32,629 nucleotides of DNA from Alphaproteobacteria bacterium (GCA_015062435.1 SUUR01000018.1:1-32629), one strand, 5' to 3'; shown: positions 14,473 through 22,882, numbered from the stretch's first letter. Numbers and translations are program-made. Notes: generated from the letters alone by a model not told the origin.

Positions 14473-15621
14473 TTATTCTCCCGAAATTGGTAACAAAACA
14501 TAATAACTGCCGGTAGAGTTCATTTTTCCGGCTTGTTCCAAAACATCATCACCACCGCTTCCCCAAAAATAATCTCCTCGTATGGCGCCTTTGATTGCTC
14601 CCCCTACATCTTGGGCATTTACCAATCGACGCAAAGGATTTCCGTTTGGTAATGTAGTATCTAACCAAAGCAATGCTCCCAAAGGTACAAATTGCGGATC
14701 AACAGCCAAGCTTCTTCCTGCTGATAATGGTTTTCCGATAGCACCTAACGGTCCGGTTGCGCCGATTATCTGATGAAATACGTATCGTTTATTTTGCTCC
14801 ATATACTTAACTGCTTTTTGAGGGTTATTAATCATCCATTGTTTAATTTTTCCCATAGAAGCATCACCGGATTTTATTTCATTATTTTTTAATAATAGAG
14901 AACCTATACCGCTAAATTTTCTTCCATTGGTATCAGCATAAGATATTCTTATTTGTTTTCCGTTTTCAAATTCTGCAACCGCCGGTCCTTGAATATGCAT
15001 AACAAACACATCAACAAAACTATCAGACCATAGTAAAACAGGAATATTGCCTTTCCCTTGTCCGATTTCCTCACGAGAATAATAAGGAACAAGCTTATTA
15101 TTTTCGATTCGTCCTACCAATCGACGGCTTGGCAGAGTTTCATCAAAATCATTAGGATTAAATTCTATCAAATCCAAAGGTTTTGCATGTATCGGATATT
15201 TATATTTTTCATCAGGTTTTTCAGAAACTTTAATTTTAGGTTCATAATATGCGGTAAACTTTCCTTGAGAAGAACCATTATATTTAACTAAAAAAGGTTC
15301 AAAATTTTGTTCTATAAAATTTTTAAAATCTTTATCTGTCACATTTTTTGCCAATTGGCATTTTTTTAAAAAATCAGATGTTTTGATTTTTATTTTTGCA
15401 GAACCCAAGTATTTAGTTTTGGAGTTTTTAAATCGCTCACAACTATGCAGAAAAGCATTTTTTGCAAGGTAAACATCATCATTTTTCCAACCAGTAAGTT
15501 TATTGAAAGATGATTTAACAAGTTCAAGCTCCTGTTGAGCAAAATCTTTTTTTTCTTCTTTTTTTCCGCAAGAAGATATCAGGAGTATTACCAGTATTAT
15601 ATTAAACAGATATTTCATCAT
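14473..15621 (-). CDS. mltA: Membrane-bound lytic transglycosylase A
   Basis: 382 aa lipoprotein: the N-terminus M-M-K-Y-L-F-N-I-I-L-V-I-L-L-I-S-S-C has the lipobox I-S-S-C. The MltA domain (about residues 110-270) carries G-K-F-T-A-Y-Y-E-P, V-M-H-I-Q-G-P and Y-A-D-T-N-G-R-K; the 3D domain at the C-terminus has R-L-V-N-A-Q-D-V-G-G-A-I-K-G and R-G-D-Y-F-W-G. It cleaves peptidoglycan glycan strands to 1,6-anhydro products. Its start overlaps the stop of the Tim44-like gene (TAATG). The second ATG, three bases on, is equally possible. Confidence 0.93.
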   Translation of the reverse strand: MMKYLFNIILVILLISSCGKKEEKKDFAQQELELVKSSFNKLTGWKNDDVYLAKNAFLHSCERFKNSKTKYLGSAKIKIKTSDFLKKCQLAKNVTDKDFKNFIEQNFEPFLVKYNGSSQGKFTAYYEPKIKVSEKPDEKYKYPIHAKPLDLIEFNPNDFDETLPSRRLVGRIENNKLVPYYSREEIGQGKGNIPVLLWSDSFVDVFVMHIQGPAVAEFENGKQIRISYADTNGRKFSGIGSLLLKNNEIKSGDASMGKIKQWMINNPQKAVKYMEQNKRYVFHQIIGATGPLGAIGKPLSAGRSLAVDPQFVPLGALLWLDTTLPNGNPLRRLVNAQDVGGAIKGAIRGDYFWGSGGDDVLEQAGKMNSTGSYYVLLPISGE

Positions 15622-16295
15622 TATTTTTTTGTAGAAACAAGTATCCAGTTAGGTGAGGCAGAAGAAATCGCACGTTCAAATGTCCAAATATCGGTAATAT
15701 TTTGAATATAATTTTCATCACCCTCAATAACATTACCATCGGCATCTCGCAAAATATTTACTTGTTCAGATACAAATTCTACGGCAATTTCAGCCACATT
15801 ATTGTCTTTAATTTGAGCTTTAATAATTTCTACCTTATCAAAGCCGATAAAATCAGTCTCTGCAGAAATTTTATTTTGTTTTCTGTTTTCAATAACGTCT
15901 TGAAATTTTTTAAGAAGATTTTTATTCAGAAGCATTTCCAAAGTTTCAACATCAGCCTGATTAAAAGCGGTTGTAATGATTCTGAAAGCATTTTCTGCAC
16001 TTTTTAAGAATTTATCTTTTTTGAAATTTGGTATTTTGATTAATATTTTATCTGTATCGCTCAAATTTTCAGTTTCTTCCAAAGGTTTCAATTCCATAGG
16101 TTCAGCAGAATTATTTTCTTCCATTTGCATTTTGTCGGCTTCATTTTTAAGAATGTTATATAGCTTTTCGGCATTTTCTTTAGATAAGCGGATACGTTTT
16201 TCTTGAATGTTTCTTGTACCCAAAACACTAAACAGTTTTTGAAAAATAAATATAACAACAATCAACAGAACCAGTAAGTCTAAATAATGAATCAT
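15621..16295 (-). CDS. Tim44-like domain protein
   Basis: 224 aa. One N-terminal membrane helix (residues 5-20), a charged linker, then a Tim44-like domain (about 90-222) with the family pattern F-L-K-S-A-E-N-A-F-R-I-I-T-T-A-F-N-Q-A-D and a late D-I-W-T-F-E-R. Bacterial members sit at the inner membrane; in alphaproteobacteria this gene is typically beside mltA and opposite secB, as here. AAAGGTG precedes the ATG. First gene of a four-gene minus-strand operon. Confidence 0.9.
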   Translation of the reverse strand: MIHYLDLLVLLIVVIFIFQKLFSVLGTRNIQEKRIRLSKENAEKLYNILKNEADKMQMEENNSAEPMELKPLEETENLSDTDKILIKIPNFKKDKFLKSAENAFRIITTAFNQADVETLEMLLNKNLLKKFQDVIENRKQNKISAETDFIGFDKVEIIKAQIKDNNVAEIAVEFVSEQVNILRDADGNVIEGDENYIQNITDIWTFERAISSASPNWILVSTKK

Positions 16296-16360
16296 TTTTC
16301 ACCTTTTCCTTTCCATATAGCTAAATATAACGTATTTATCAGTATTATCAACTGTTATTG

Positions 16361-16389
16361 TTGACCTTATCAAAATTTAAGTGTAAAAC
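16361..16389 (+). promoter_or_regulatory. Promoter of secB
   Basis: TTGACC, 17 bp, TAAAAC, about 35 bases before the start codon. Confidence 0.5.
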
Positions 16390-16423
16390 TGAATCAATAA
16401 ATTTTGCTAATAGGAGATTTTTT

Positions 16424-16882
16424 ATGGAAAATACAAAAGATAAACAAACTCAAAATCAAGGGATAATTATACACAACCAATATATCAAAGATTTATCTTT
16501 AGAAATACCTCATGCTCCCAAAATATTTAAGAGTATAGATACTCAACCTCAAATCAAAATAGATGTAAATATCGGAGCAGAACCGATAGAGGGAAATACT
16601 TTTGAAGTGTCATTGACATTTAGAATAGACGGTGATGTTAAAAGTGAAAAATTTTTTATTTTAGAGATGACTTATGCCGGTATTATAACAGTTAATGTTC
16701 CGGATAAACACAAAGAGCCCGTGTTAATGATAGAAGCTCCGCATTTATTATTTCCATATGCCAGACAAGCTATCAGTAGCGCATTGTTCAACGGAGGTTT
16801 ACCGCCTTTGATGCTTAATCCGGTAGACTTTGCCGGAATGTTTAATGCTCGTAAACAAGCAGAGCAAAATTCAAATAAGTAG
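16424..16882 (+). CDS. secB: Protein-export chaperone SecB
   Basis: 152 aa. Keeps preproteins unfolded and hands them to SecA. The product shows the family blocks I-H-N-Q-Y-I-K-D-L-S-L-E-I-P-H-A-P, E-V-S-L-T-F-R, E-M-T-Y-A-G-I, the M-I-E-A-P-H-L-L-F-P-Y-A-R segment and G-G-L-P-P-L-M-L-N-P-V-D-F. The start is the ATG at 16424 with AGGAG eight bases upstream. Divergent from the Tim44-like operon. Fits the many exported proteins of this window. Confidence 0.96.
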   Translation: MENTKDKQTQNQGIIIHNQYIKDLSLEIPHAPKIFKSIDTQPQIKIDVNIGAEPIEGNTFEVSLTFRIDGDVKSEKFFILEMTYAGIITVNVPDKHKEPVLMIEAPHLLFPYARQAISSALFNGGLPPLMLNPVDFAGMFNARKQAEQNSNK

Positions 16883-16898
16883 TACATATATGTTAAAA

Positions 16899-16935
16899 TT
16901 TACCCCTCTACCTGATAATAAAGAAGAGGGGTAAA
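16899..16935 (+). terminator. Hairpin terminator after secB
   Basis: 11-bp perfect stem TTTACCCCTCT / AGAGGGGTAAA followed by GTTTAATTG; also usable from the other side. Confidence 0.65.
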
Positions 16936-17015
16936 GTTTAATTGTTATCAGTAATCACTATTAGCTTTACAAACATTTCAGTTAATCTTTTTTAATAATT
17001 TTGCTACATGGTAAT

Positions 17016-17672
17016 TTAAGCTAAACAATCCCACATGCTAGGTACCTCACAACCATTTACAATTTCAAAATATTCGCAATATACATCTAGTGTAAAATTC
17101 TCATTTAATACATCGCAGCAATGCATATAACACCCGCATTCATCTAAATAAGTTGCAGGATCACTACAACTGCCATCATAACATGCTTCGGAACAAGGCG
17201 AACAACTATCATACCAACCATTTACATAGTATCCGCTTACGCAACTATCTAATGTATACTTTGTTGTACCTCCACACTCATATCTAGTACAGTAACCACC
17301 GGCTGGGCATGAAGTTAAGGAGTAATCTGGGAAACTACATACTATACAAGTATTCCCACTTTGGGTATATCCTGACTGGCAACCATCTAATTTATATTGT
17401 ATTGTTCCTCCACACTCAAAATCTGTACAATTACCATTAGCAGGGCATTCAGTTAAAGGATATTCGCTAAAGTCACAGCTTTCACCAACTTCCGGACAAT
17501 AATAAGCAGTTGTATCGAAAGGACAGCTAATAGCTTTTTTACCCACACAATCTGATGCAGACTTGGTATATCCCATATCTGCACAAGATGGACGAACCAT
17601 ACAACTGTCCTGAGCCAAAGATGTTGATGATGATAAAAGTATCATGGATATTATCAATATGAATCGATTCAT
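17016..17672 (-). CDS. Secreted cysteine-rich repeat protein, 218 aa
   Basis: The start is set by AAAGGAG eight bases upstream. Signal peptide (M-N-R-F-I-L-I-I-S-M-I-L-L-S-S-S-T-S-L-A) then the constant segment D-S-C-M-V-R-P-S-C-A-D-M-G-Y-T-K-S-A and C-P-F-D-T-T. Two cysteine repeats of about 40 residues follow (near 68-107 and 110-150): C-x-F-x-x-Y-x-L-x-x-C-P-A-x-G-x-C-x-x-x-x-C-G-G-T, K-Y-x-L-D-x-C-x-S-G-Y, then C-I-V. The C-terminal 60 residues have a different cysteine pattern. Many disulphides are expected, in the periplasm or on the surface. Closest relative in the window is the gene at 17944, with more repeats. Confidence 0.85.
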   Translation of the reverse strand: MNRFILIISMILLSSSTSLAQDSCMVRPSCADMGYTKSASDCVGKKAISCPFDTTAYYCPEVGESCDFSEYPLTECPANGNCTDFECGGTIQYKLDGCQSGYTQSGNTCIVCSFPDYSLTSCPAGGYCTRYECGGTTKYTLDSCVSGYYVNGWYDSCSPCSEACYDGSCSDPATYLDECGCYMHCCDVLNENFTLDVYCEYFEIVNGCEVPSMWDCLA

Positions 17673-17689
17673 CTTTCAGCTCCTTTGTC

Positions 17690-17818
17690 ATACTCCGGCT
17701 TGACCGGAGTATCTCGTTCAAATTTACAGAGATGCTGTTTAAGATGTTTCACAAGTATTGAATTTGGATAAAATATAAGGATATATGCTTGTAAGGTCAC
17801 AAAGCTTAAACAGCATCT
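17690..17818 (-). promoter_or_regulatory. Structured leader of the 17016 gene
   Basis: Hairpin ATACTCCGG / CCGGAGTAT (17690-17712) near the ribosome binding site; outer stem AGATGCTGTTTAAG / CTTAAACAGCATCT (17730-17743 with 17805-17818), inner stem ACAAG / CTTGT (17751-17755 with 17788-17792), loop with the conserved GGATAAAATATAAGG box (plus-strand reading). Confidence 0.75.
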
Positions 17819-17827
17819 GTAACTTCA

Positions 17828-17883
17828 AACATATAAAATATTTTGCAATGTGTCAATACATAGTTAAAGGCAGTGGACGAATT
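17828..17883 (-). promoter_or_regulatory. Family promoter with upstream box (17016 gene)
   Basis: Minus strand: box AATTCGTCCA, 17 bp, TTGACA, 17 bp, TATGTT. The predicted mRNA start is just before the outer leader stem. Confidence 0.75.
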
Positions 17884-17943
17884 AAAATAATTTCATTTTA
17901 TAGAGTAGTATTATTTATTATGAATTATGTTGTCGAGTGTTAG

Positions 17944-18855
17944 CTAAAATGGTTGATCCATACACATACACATGCTCGTTTCGACACAATCATAACTTAT
18001 TGAACTACTTGCACAATATTCCTCACAAGTATAATATCTTTCGCAACAAGATGTATAGCAACCACATGTTGAATTTTTATATCCAGGATATTCACAAGAA
18101 CTCTCATCAATACACATTGAAGAACAAGATATACATGTATTGCCTGATTTATAATAATTTGTCTTACAACTGTTAAGCACATACTTAGTAGTTCCATCAC
18201 AAGTTTTAGATGTACAATTTCCGTTTTCCGGACAAGATGACAATGTATAACTGCTTAAACTACAAACAATACAAGTATTTCCACTTATTTCGTAGCCAGA
18301 ATTACAAGAATTTAATTTGAACTTAGTAACCCCATCACAAGTATAACTTGAGCATGTGCCGTTAGCATCACAAGAGCTTAAAGGGTAGCTCGTAAAGTTA
18401 CAAGCCTCACAAGTCGTACTGTCAGAACTCATTTCATATCCGGATTTACAACTATCTAATTTATATTTAGTGACATTACCGCAAGTATAATCAGAGCAAG
18501 TACCGTTAGCATCACAAGTGCTTAAAGGATAATTTGTAAAATTACAAGCATTGCAAGTTAAACCGTCGGAACTGAGTTCATAACTGTTTTGACAACTGTC
18601 TAATTTGTATTGAGTTAATTCCGAACAAACGCCATTATCAGGACATGTTTCTAAAGGATATTCACTAAATCCGGATTCCGGACAATAGAACAGAGTAGTA
18701 TCAAACGGACAGCTAATTGCTTTTTTCCCCTCACAATCGTTTGCTGATTTGGTATATCCCATATCTGCACAAGACGGACGAACCATACAACTGTCCTGAG
18801 CCAAAGATGATGATGATAAAAGTATCATGGACATTATCAATATGAATCGATTCAT
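17944..18855 (-). CDS. Secreted cysteine-rich repeat protein, 303 aa
   Basis: Same signal peptide and constant N-terminus as the 17016 product, with AAAGGAG eight bases before the ATG. From about residue 68 there are four full cysteine repeats of 38-42 residues plus a related tail; the unit is C-x-F-T-x-Y-P-L-S-x-C-D-A-N-G-T-C-S-x-Y-T-C-x-x-V-T-K-Y-K-L-x-S-C-x-S-G-Y-E-x-S. The units are more alike to each other than to those of the 17016 protein, pointing to repeat expansion within the gene. The end is Cys- and Met-rich (C-M-C-M-D-Q-P-F). Probably cell-surface; function unknown. Confidence 0.85.
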   Translation of the reverse strand: MNRFILIMSMILLSSSSLAQDSCMVRPSCADMGYTKSANDCEGKKAISCPFDTTLFYCPESGFSEYPLETCPDNGVCSELTQYKLDSCQNSYELSSDGLTCNACNFTNYPLSTCDANGTCSDYTCGNVTKYKLDSCKSGYEMSSDSTTCEACNFTSYPLSSCDANGTCSSYTCDGVTKFKLNSCNSGYEISGNTCIVCSLSSYTLSSCPENGNCTSKTCDGTTKYVLNSCKTNYYKSGNTCISCSSMCIDESSCEYPGYKNSTCGCYTSCCERYYTCEEYCASSSISYDCVETSMCMCMDQPF

Positions 18856-18872
18856 CTTTCAGCTCCTTTGTC

Positions 18873-19001
18873 ATACTCCGGCTTGACCGGAGTATCTCGT
18901 TCAAGTTTACAGAGATGCTGTTTAAGATGTTTCACAAGTATAGAATTTGGATAAAATATAAGGATATATGCTTGTAAGGTCACAAAGCTTAAACAGCATC
19001 T
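18873..19001 (-). promoter_or_regulatory. Structured leader of the 17944 gene
   Basis: Near-identical to the leader at 17690-17818: hairpin at 18873-18895, outer 14-bp stem 18913-18926 with 18988-19001, and the conserved loop box near 18939-18970. Confidence 0.75.
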
Positions 19002-19010
19002 GTAACTTCA

Positions 19011-19066
19011 AATATATAAAATATTTTGCAATTAGTCAATCAATAATTAAAATAAGTGGACGAATT
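19011..19066 (-). promoter_or_regulatory. Family promoter with upstream box (17944 gene)
   Basis: Minus strand: AATTCGTCCA, 17 bp, TTGACT, 17 bp, TATATT. Sequence between box and -35 differs from the 17828 copy while spacing is unchanged. 19067-19230 holds nothing further I can support. Confidence 0.75.
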
Positions 19067-19230
19067 TAGGGGAGTGATGGTCTTTTTTAAGTTTTATTTG
19101 AATATTTTCAAAGAAATTAAGAAAGATATACCGGTCAAGTTGAAATATGAAAGTAAAAAACTATTGCTTTTTAATGTCCGATAATATAAAGTCCCTGCAT
19201 TAATGAAAATTATTGTTAAACTAAAAATAT

Positions 19231-19785
19231 ATGATTATGACAACGAGAGAAAAATTTTCAAGGCTAGATGCTGTTGTAGCCGAAATAGGAATAACACAAG
19301 AAGAGCTACAAGAGTGGTTTAACCCAAGCCCATTCCCTATCGTTTACAAAAAGGGAAATAACTTTGAGGTACTTCCAAGGTTTATCCATGAGCGCAGAAA
19401 TGAAGTTTGGGGTTATGAGATAATGCCAAACATAATTTTAGCTAAGAAGTGTGGAGCAGACGGAAACGTTGAAGATACTAATTGGAAAGAAGTACAGCGA
19501 TTTGCTGAAAAATGTACATTGGAAGGCAAGAGAGGTTATTTGCCCTCTTTAAAATTTCTACGTCAAAATTGGACGAGTGAATTGCCCGACCGCATCAAAG
19601 CTATGGACAAGTTCCTTTATGACAAAGGTGTAGATGCTGAAGAACGCTATTACGGACGGATTTGGTGCATTGAGACAGATTGCTATAATGGTGGGTTCTA
19701 TTTTCCACTAGATAAACTTCCTGGTTGGTACAGCAAGGTTTCTCCCTCTAAAGATGATCGTATTGCTGTGGCATTCAAACCATAA
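19231..19785 (+). CDS. Hypothetical protein, 184 aa
   Basis: Not recognised with confidence. Soluble, no signal peptide. The start is M-I-M-T-T-R-E-K-F, or the second Met. The C-terminal half has G-Y-L-P-S-L-K-F-L ... Y-Y-G-R-I-W-C-I-E ... G-G-F-Y-F-P, loosely like the L-P-[ST]-x-x-E/L ... W ... pattern of DUF1566-type domains, but this is weak. The leader is A-rich with no Shine-Dalgarno sequence, as for the orphan genes at 2775 and 4550, so it may be a transferred gene. It is a single-gene unit with a strong terminator. Confidence 0.65.
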   Translation: MIMTTREKFSRLDAVVAEIGITQEELQEWFNPSPFPIVYKKGNNFEVLPRFIHERRNEVWGYEIMPNIILAKKCGADGNVEDTNWKEVQRFAEKCTLEGKRGYLPSLKFLRQNWTSELPDRIKAMDKFLYDKGVDAEERYYGRIWCIETDCYNGGFYFPLDKLPGWYSKVSPSKDDRIAVAFKP

Positions 19786-19795
19786 TGTCACCTTA

Positions 19796-19831
19796 AGCTA
19801 CCGAGAACAAATCTCGGTAGCTTTTTTTTTT
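19796..19831 (+). terminator. Intrinsic terminator of the 19231 gene
   Basis: 11-bp perfect stem AGCTACCGAGA / TCTCGGTAGCT, 5-base loop, then a run of ten T. Confidence 0.92.
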
Positions 19832-19862
19832 ATATTTTCTGAGATTGCACCTTACTCATATC

Positions 19863-19893
19863 AAAAAAAAGGGATTTGTTTACTACAAATCCC
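19863..19893 (-). terminator. Intrinsic terminator of proS
   Basis: 9-bp stem GGGATTTGT / ACAAATCCC with eight T after it on the minus strand, 33 bases past the proS stop. Confidence 0.88.
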
Positions 19894-19925
19894 CTAATCA
19901 CTAATACCTAATTACTGATAACTAC

Positions 19926-21443
19926 TTAGTATGATCTGGCATAAATCACATCAAGAGTTGCCGGTTTTCCGGTAAGCAAACAAACACCTTCGGTTTTGCT
20001 TTGCTCAAAAGGAATGCATCGAATAGTGATTTTCATGGCTTTGAGCAGTTCTTCGCTTTCCGGATCACCACACCATTTACCACGCACAAAAGCAACTTTT
20101 GCAGCTTTTCCATCTTCAATCCATTCATTAGATTGAGCAAAATACTCGTTAAAGTCTTCGGCGGTGTTGATATCTGTACGAATATTGGCTTCAAGTCTTT
20201 CTTTAGCCTTATCAAACATTTGTGCTTGGATATTTTCCAAACGTTCAACAATGGAGTTTTCCAACTCATTAGCAGATATAATGACCTTAGCCTCAGGAGT
20301 ACCAAGTTTGATGCGTTCTTTAATCATAACATTTCCGGCATCGGCATCACGTTTTCCGATTTCCAAAATAATAGGAGCACCTTTTCTGGTCCATTCCCAG
20401 AATTTGTCAACAGAAGATTTGTCACGTTTATCCAACTTGATTCTTATTTTATCACCAAAAGGCAATTTTGTAGCTAAAGAACTCCTGATTTTTGAGATAT
20501 AATCCATCACTGCATCTTCATCGGCCTGATTTTTAATAACCGGAATAATCACAATCTGATAAGGAGCGATTTTAGGAGGCACAACCATACCTTCATCATC
20601 GGCATGGGTCATAATCACCCCACCGATTAATCGGGTAGAAACCCCCCAAGACGTAGTATAAGCATATTCAGGCTGATTTTGTTTGTTCACGAAAGTGATG
20701 TTTGCTGATTTTGCAAAGTTTTGCCCTAAAAAGTGAGATGTTCCGGCCTGTAAAGCTTTACCGTCTTGCATCATTGCTTCCACACAATAAGTATCTATTG
20801 CACCCGGAAACTTTTCGTGTTCGGGTTTTCTGCCGACTAATACCGGCATAGCCAAAGTATTTTCACATAAATCTTTATATGCATCAAGCATTCTCAATGT
20901 TTCTTCTTCAGCTTCTTTGGGAGTTGAATGGGCAGTATGCCCTTCTTGCCACAAGAACTCTCTTGTACGCAAGAACAGACGAGGACGCATTTCCCAACGC
21001 ACGACATTAGCCCATTGATTTATCAAAACCGGTAAATCACGATAAGACTTAACCCATTTAGAAAAAGAATCTGCAATAATTGCTTCTGAAGTCGGACGCA
21101 CAATTAAAGGTTCTTCCAATTTTGAATCCGGAACAAGTTTACCATCTTGCATAGAAAGACGAGAATGAGTAACAACAGCCATTTCTTTAGCGAAACCATC
21201 AACATGTTCAGCCTCTTTTTGGAAGAATGATAAAGGAATAAACATAGGAAAATAGCAATTTTCATGATCTGTTGATTTTATTTTCTCATCAAAGACATCA
21301 CGGATACGTTCCCAAATACCATATCCCCACGGTTTTATCACCATACAACCGGGAGAAGATGAGTTTTCAGCCATATCTGCTTCTGCCACTACTGCCTGAT
21401 ACCATTCAGGATAATTATCTTTTCTTATTTTTTTTAAAGCCAT
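19926..21443 (-). CDS. proS: Prolyl-tRNA synthetase, archaeal/eukaryotic type
   Basis: 505 aa. Charges tRNA-Pro. The sequence M-A-L-K-K-I-R-K-D-N-Y-P-E-W-Y, then S-S-S-P-G-C-M-V-I-K-P-W-G-Y-G-I-W-E, is typical of the archaeal/eukaryotic-like (type 3) enzymes, which lack the editing insertion of the long bacterial form. Class II motif 2 is at R-P-R-L-F-L-R-T-R-E-F-L-W-Q-E-G-H-T-A-H; the C-terminal zinc-domain-like region ends at A-R-S-Y. The start is the ATG at 21443 with AAAAGGA upstream; the longer frame has no site. Most alphaproteobacteria carry a bacterial-type ProS, so this gene was probably replaced by transfer. Confidence 0.92.
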   Translation of the reverse strand: MALKKIRKDNYPEWYQAVVAEADMAENSSSPGCMVIKPWGYGIWERIRDVFDEKIKSTDHENCYFPMFIPLSFFQKEAEHVDGFAKEMAVVTHSRLSMQDGKLVPDSKLEEPLIVRPTSEAIIADSFSKWVKSYRDLPVLINQWANVVRWEMRPRLFLRTREFLWQEGHTAHSTPKEAEEETLRMLDAYKDLCENTLAMPVLVGRKPEHEKFPGAIDTYCVEAMMQDGKALQAGTSHFLGQNFAKSANITFVNKQNQPEYAYTTSWGVSTRLIGGVIMTHADDEGMVVPPKIAPYQIVIIPVIKNQADEDAVMDYISKIRSSLATKLPFGDKIRIKLDKRDKSSVDKFWEWTRKGAPIILEIGKRDADAGNVMIKERIKLGTPEAKVIISANELENSIVERLENIQAQMFDKAKERLEANIRTDINTAEDFNEYFAQSNEWIEDGKAAKVAFVRGKWCGDPESEELLKAMKITIRCIPFEQSKTEGVCLLTGKPATLDVIYARSY

Positions 21444-21556
21444 TTTCAAAATTCCTTTTTTCATAACGTAATGAAATATCCGCGAACCCCAATGTCGCAG
21501 ATTTGCAAAACGCAATCTATCAGAATAAAATTTATTTGTGAAGAGTTTTTTACATA

Positions 21557-21583
21557 AAAACCGGCTGTTTAGCCGGTTTTGTT
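21557..21583 (-). terminator. Terminator of the 21586 gene
   Basis: 9-bp stem AAACCGGCT / AGCCGGTTT with a 4-base loop and a T-rich end on the minus strand. Confidence 0.8.
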
Positions 21584-21585
21584 AA

Positions 21586-21822
21586 TTAGTAATCATGCTT
21601 TTTATGTTTTTTGTGCTTTTTATGTTCTTTTTTCATATGCTTACATTGTTTATATTGCTCTTTGATTTTATGACAATCTAATTCATCATTTTTTTGGAAC
21701 TTTTCCATGATACTAGAAGGGGAGATATCATGCTTTGTGGTATTTTTGCGTTGAGCATTAGCCGGTGAAAAAACGGTAATAATCATCGCCAAAGAACAGA
21801 AGAAGATATATAAATTTTTCAT
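21586..21822 (-). CDS. Small secreted His/Lys-rich protein, 78 aa
   Basis: The start is set by AAGGAG eight bases before the ATG at 21822. Signal peptide M-K-N-L-Y-I-F-F-C-S-L-A-M-I-I-T-V-F-S-P with A-N-A at the cleavage site. The mature peptide of about 55 residues has two cysteines (E-L-D-C-H and Q-C-K-H) and ends in a run of H-K-K repeats finishing H-K-K-H-D-Y. The His/Cys content suggests metal binding, but this is inference; no family recognised. Single-gene unit with its own terminator. Confidence 0.75.
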   Translation of the reverse strand: MKNLYIFFCSLAMIITVFSPANAQRKNTTKHDISPSSIMEKFQKNDELDCHKIKEQYKQCKHMKKEHKKHKKHKKHDY

Positions 21823-22074
21823 TGTATTGCTCCTTAATAAACCTTTTGAAAAGATAATATTGATATTGGCAAATTCAAGTACGGCAGTAGAAAAAAATAT
21901 TTCTTGCAAACTAAAATGAATGAGGTAGACTATCAAATGTAACTAACCTTTGTGGTTAAAGAAGAGTTTTTATAAAAACACTTGCTTCACCACCGCTAAG
22001 CTAGTTATGAGGGTTACAATATTATATTACAAACCCTTGTTATTAACCTGTTATTTTTATAAGGATATCATACA

Positions 22075-22278
22075 ATGGCAACAGGAACAGTTAAATGGTT
22101 TAACAAACGTAAGGGATATGGTTTTATTACCCCTGATGAAGGTGAGCAAGATGTATTTGTACACATTTCAGCCGTTCAAAAAGCAGGATTGCGTACACTA
22201 AATGATGGAACAAAAGTAAGTTATGAACTTATGACTGAAAGAGGCAAGACCGTTGCCGGAGATATCAAATTGGCATAA
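22075..22278 (+). CDS. cspA: Cold-shock domain protein
   Basis: 67 aa, one cold-shock domain. M-A-T-G-T-V-K-W-F-N, the RNA-binding motifs K-G-Y-G-F-I and V-F-V-H-I, and the G-x-x-V-x-x-E-L end are all present. Binds single-stranded RNA/DNA and loosens RNA structure. TAAGGA lies about 10 bases before the ATG. The 138-base gap upstream is enough for a long leader, as is common for csp genes, but I see no clear structure in it. Which csp paralogue it is cannot be told. Confidence 0.93.
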   Translation: MATGTVKWFNKRKGYGFITPDEGEQDVFVHISAVQKAGLRTLNDGTKVSYELMTERGKTVAGDIKLA

Positions 22279-22298
22279 GTCTGGCCCGTTAACCGAAA

Positions 22299-22327
22299 AA
22301 GTCCCGATTTTATATCGGGACTTTTTT
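22299..22327 (+). terminator. Terminator of the cold-shock gene
   Basis: 10-bp stem AAGTCCCGAT / ATCGGGACTT followed by TTTTGT. Confidence 0.88.
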
Positions 22328-22342
22328 GTAATTAAGTTATTT

Positions 22343-22882
22343 TTAGAATTGTTCTTGCAATTCAAAAAAATATGACTGCGGGTGATCACAAACCGGACAT
22401 TTTGTCGGAGCATTAGCAGATTCAACTCTATATCCGCAATTTCCGCATTCCCAAATCACTTTAGTCGGACGGTTAAAGATTTTTCCTTCATTCAATGAAT
22501 CGAGCAAAGCCTTATATCTTTCTTCATGTCCTTTTTCAATCTTAGCAACCATTTCAAATAATGCGGCAATTTTAGTGAAACCTTCTTCACGAGCTTCTTT
22601 TGCCATTTTATCATACATAACAGTCCACTCATAATTTTCACCTTGAGCAGCATCTTTGAGGTTTTCTGCAGTTGAAGCAATTTCACCGTCATGCAAGAGC
22701 TTAAACCAAAGTTTAGCGTGTTCTTTTTCATTGTTTGCAGTTTCTTCAAATTTTGCAGCGATAATATTATAGCCTTCTTTTTTGGCTTTAGAAGCATAAT
22801 ATGTATATTTGTTGCGTGCCATAGATTCGCCGGCAAATGCTTCCATCAAATTTTTTTCTGTTTTTGAACCTTTTAGTTCCAT
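22343..22882 (-). CDS. Rubrerythrin
   Basis: 179 aa. The N-terminal ferritin-like four-helix domain has the diiron ligand motifs E-N(N)-E-K-E-H and I-E-K-G-H-E, and the C-terminal rubredoxin-like domain has C-G-N-C-G-Y and C-P-V-C-D-H. It reduces hydrogen peroxide with electrons from rubredoxin-type donors in the cytoplasm and is typical of anaerobes and microaerophiles. AAGGAG lies nine bases upstream. A TTGACA is present about 60 bases upstream of the start, but the -10 is weak. Confidence 0.95.
   Translation of the reverse strand: MELKGSKTEKNLMEAFAGESMARNKYTYYASKAKKEGYNIIAAKFEETANNEKEHAKLWFKLLHDGEIASTAENLKDAAQGENYEWTVMYDKMAKEAREEGFTKIAALFEMVAKIEKGHEERYKALLDSLNEGKIFNRPTKVIWECGNCGYRVESANAPTKCPVCDHPQSYFFELQEQF

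Noticed and set aside
21444..21515. Longer proS start (24 extra codons)
   Set aside because: No ribosome binding site, and the family N-terminus begins at the ATG at 21443.
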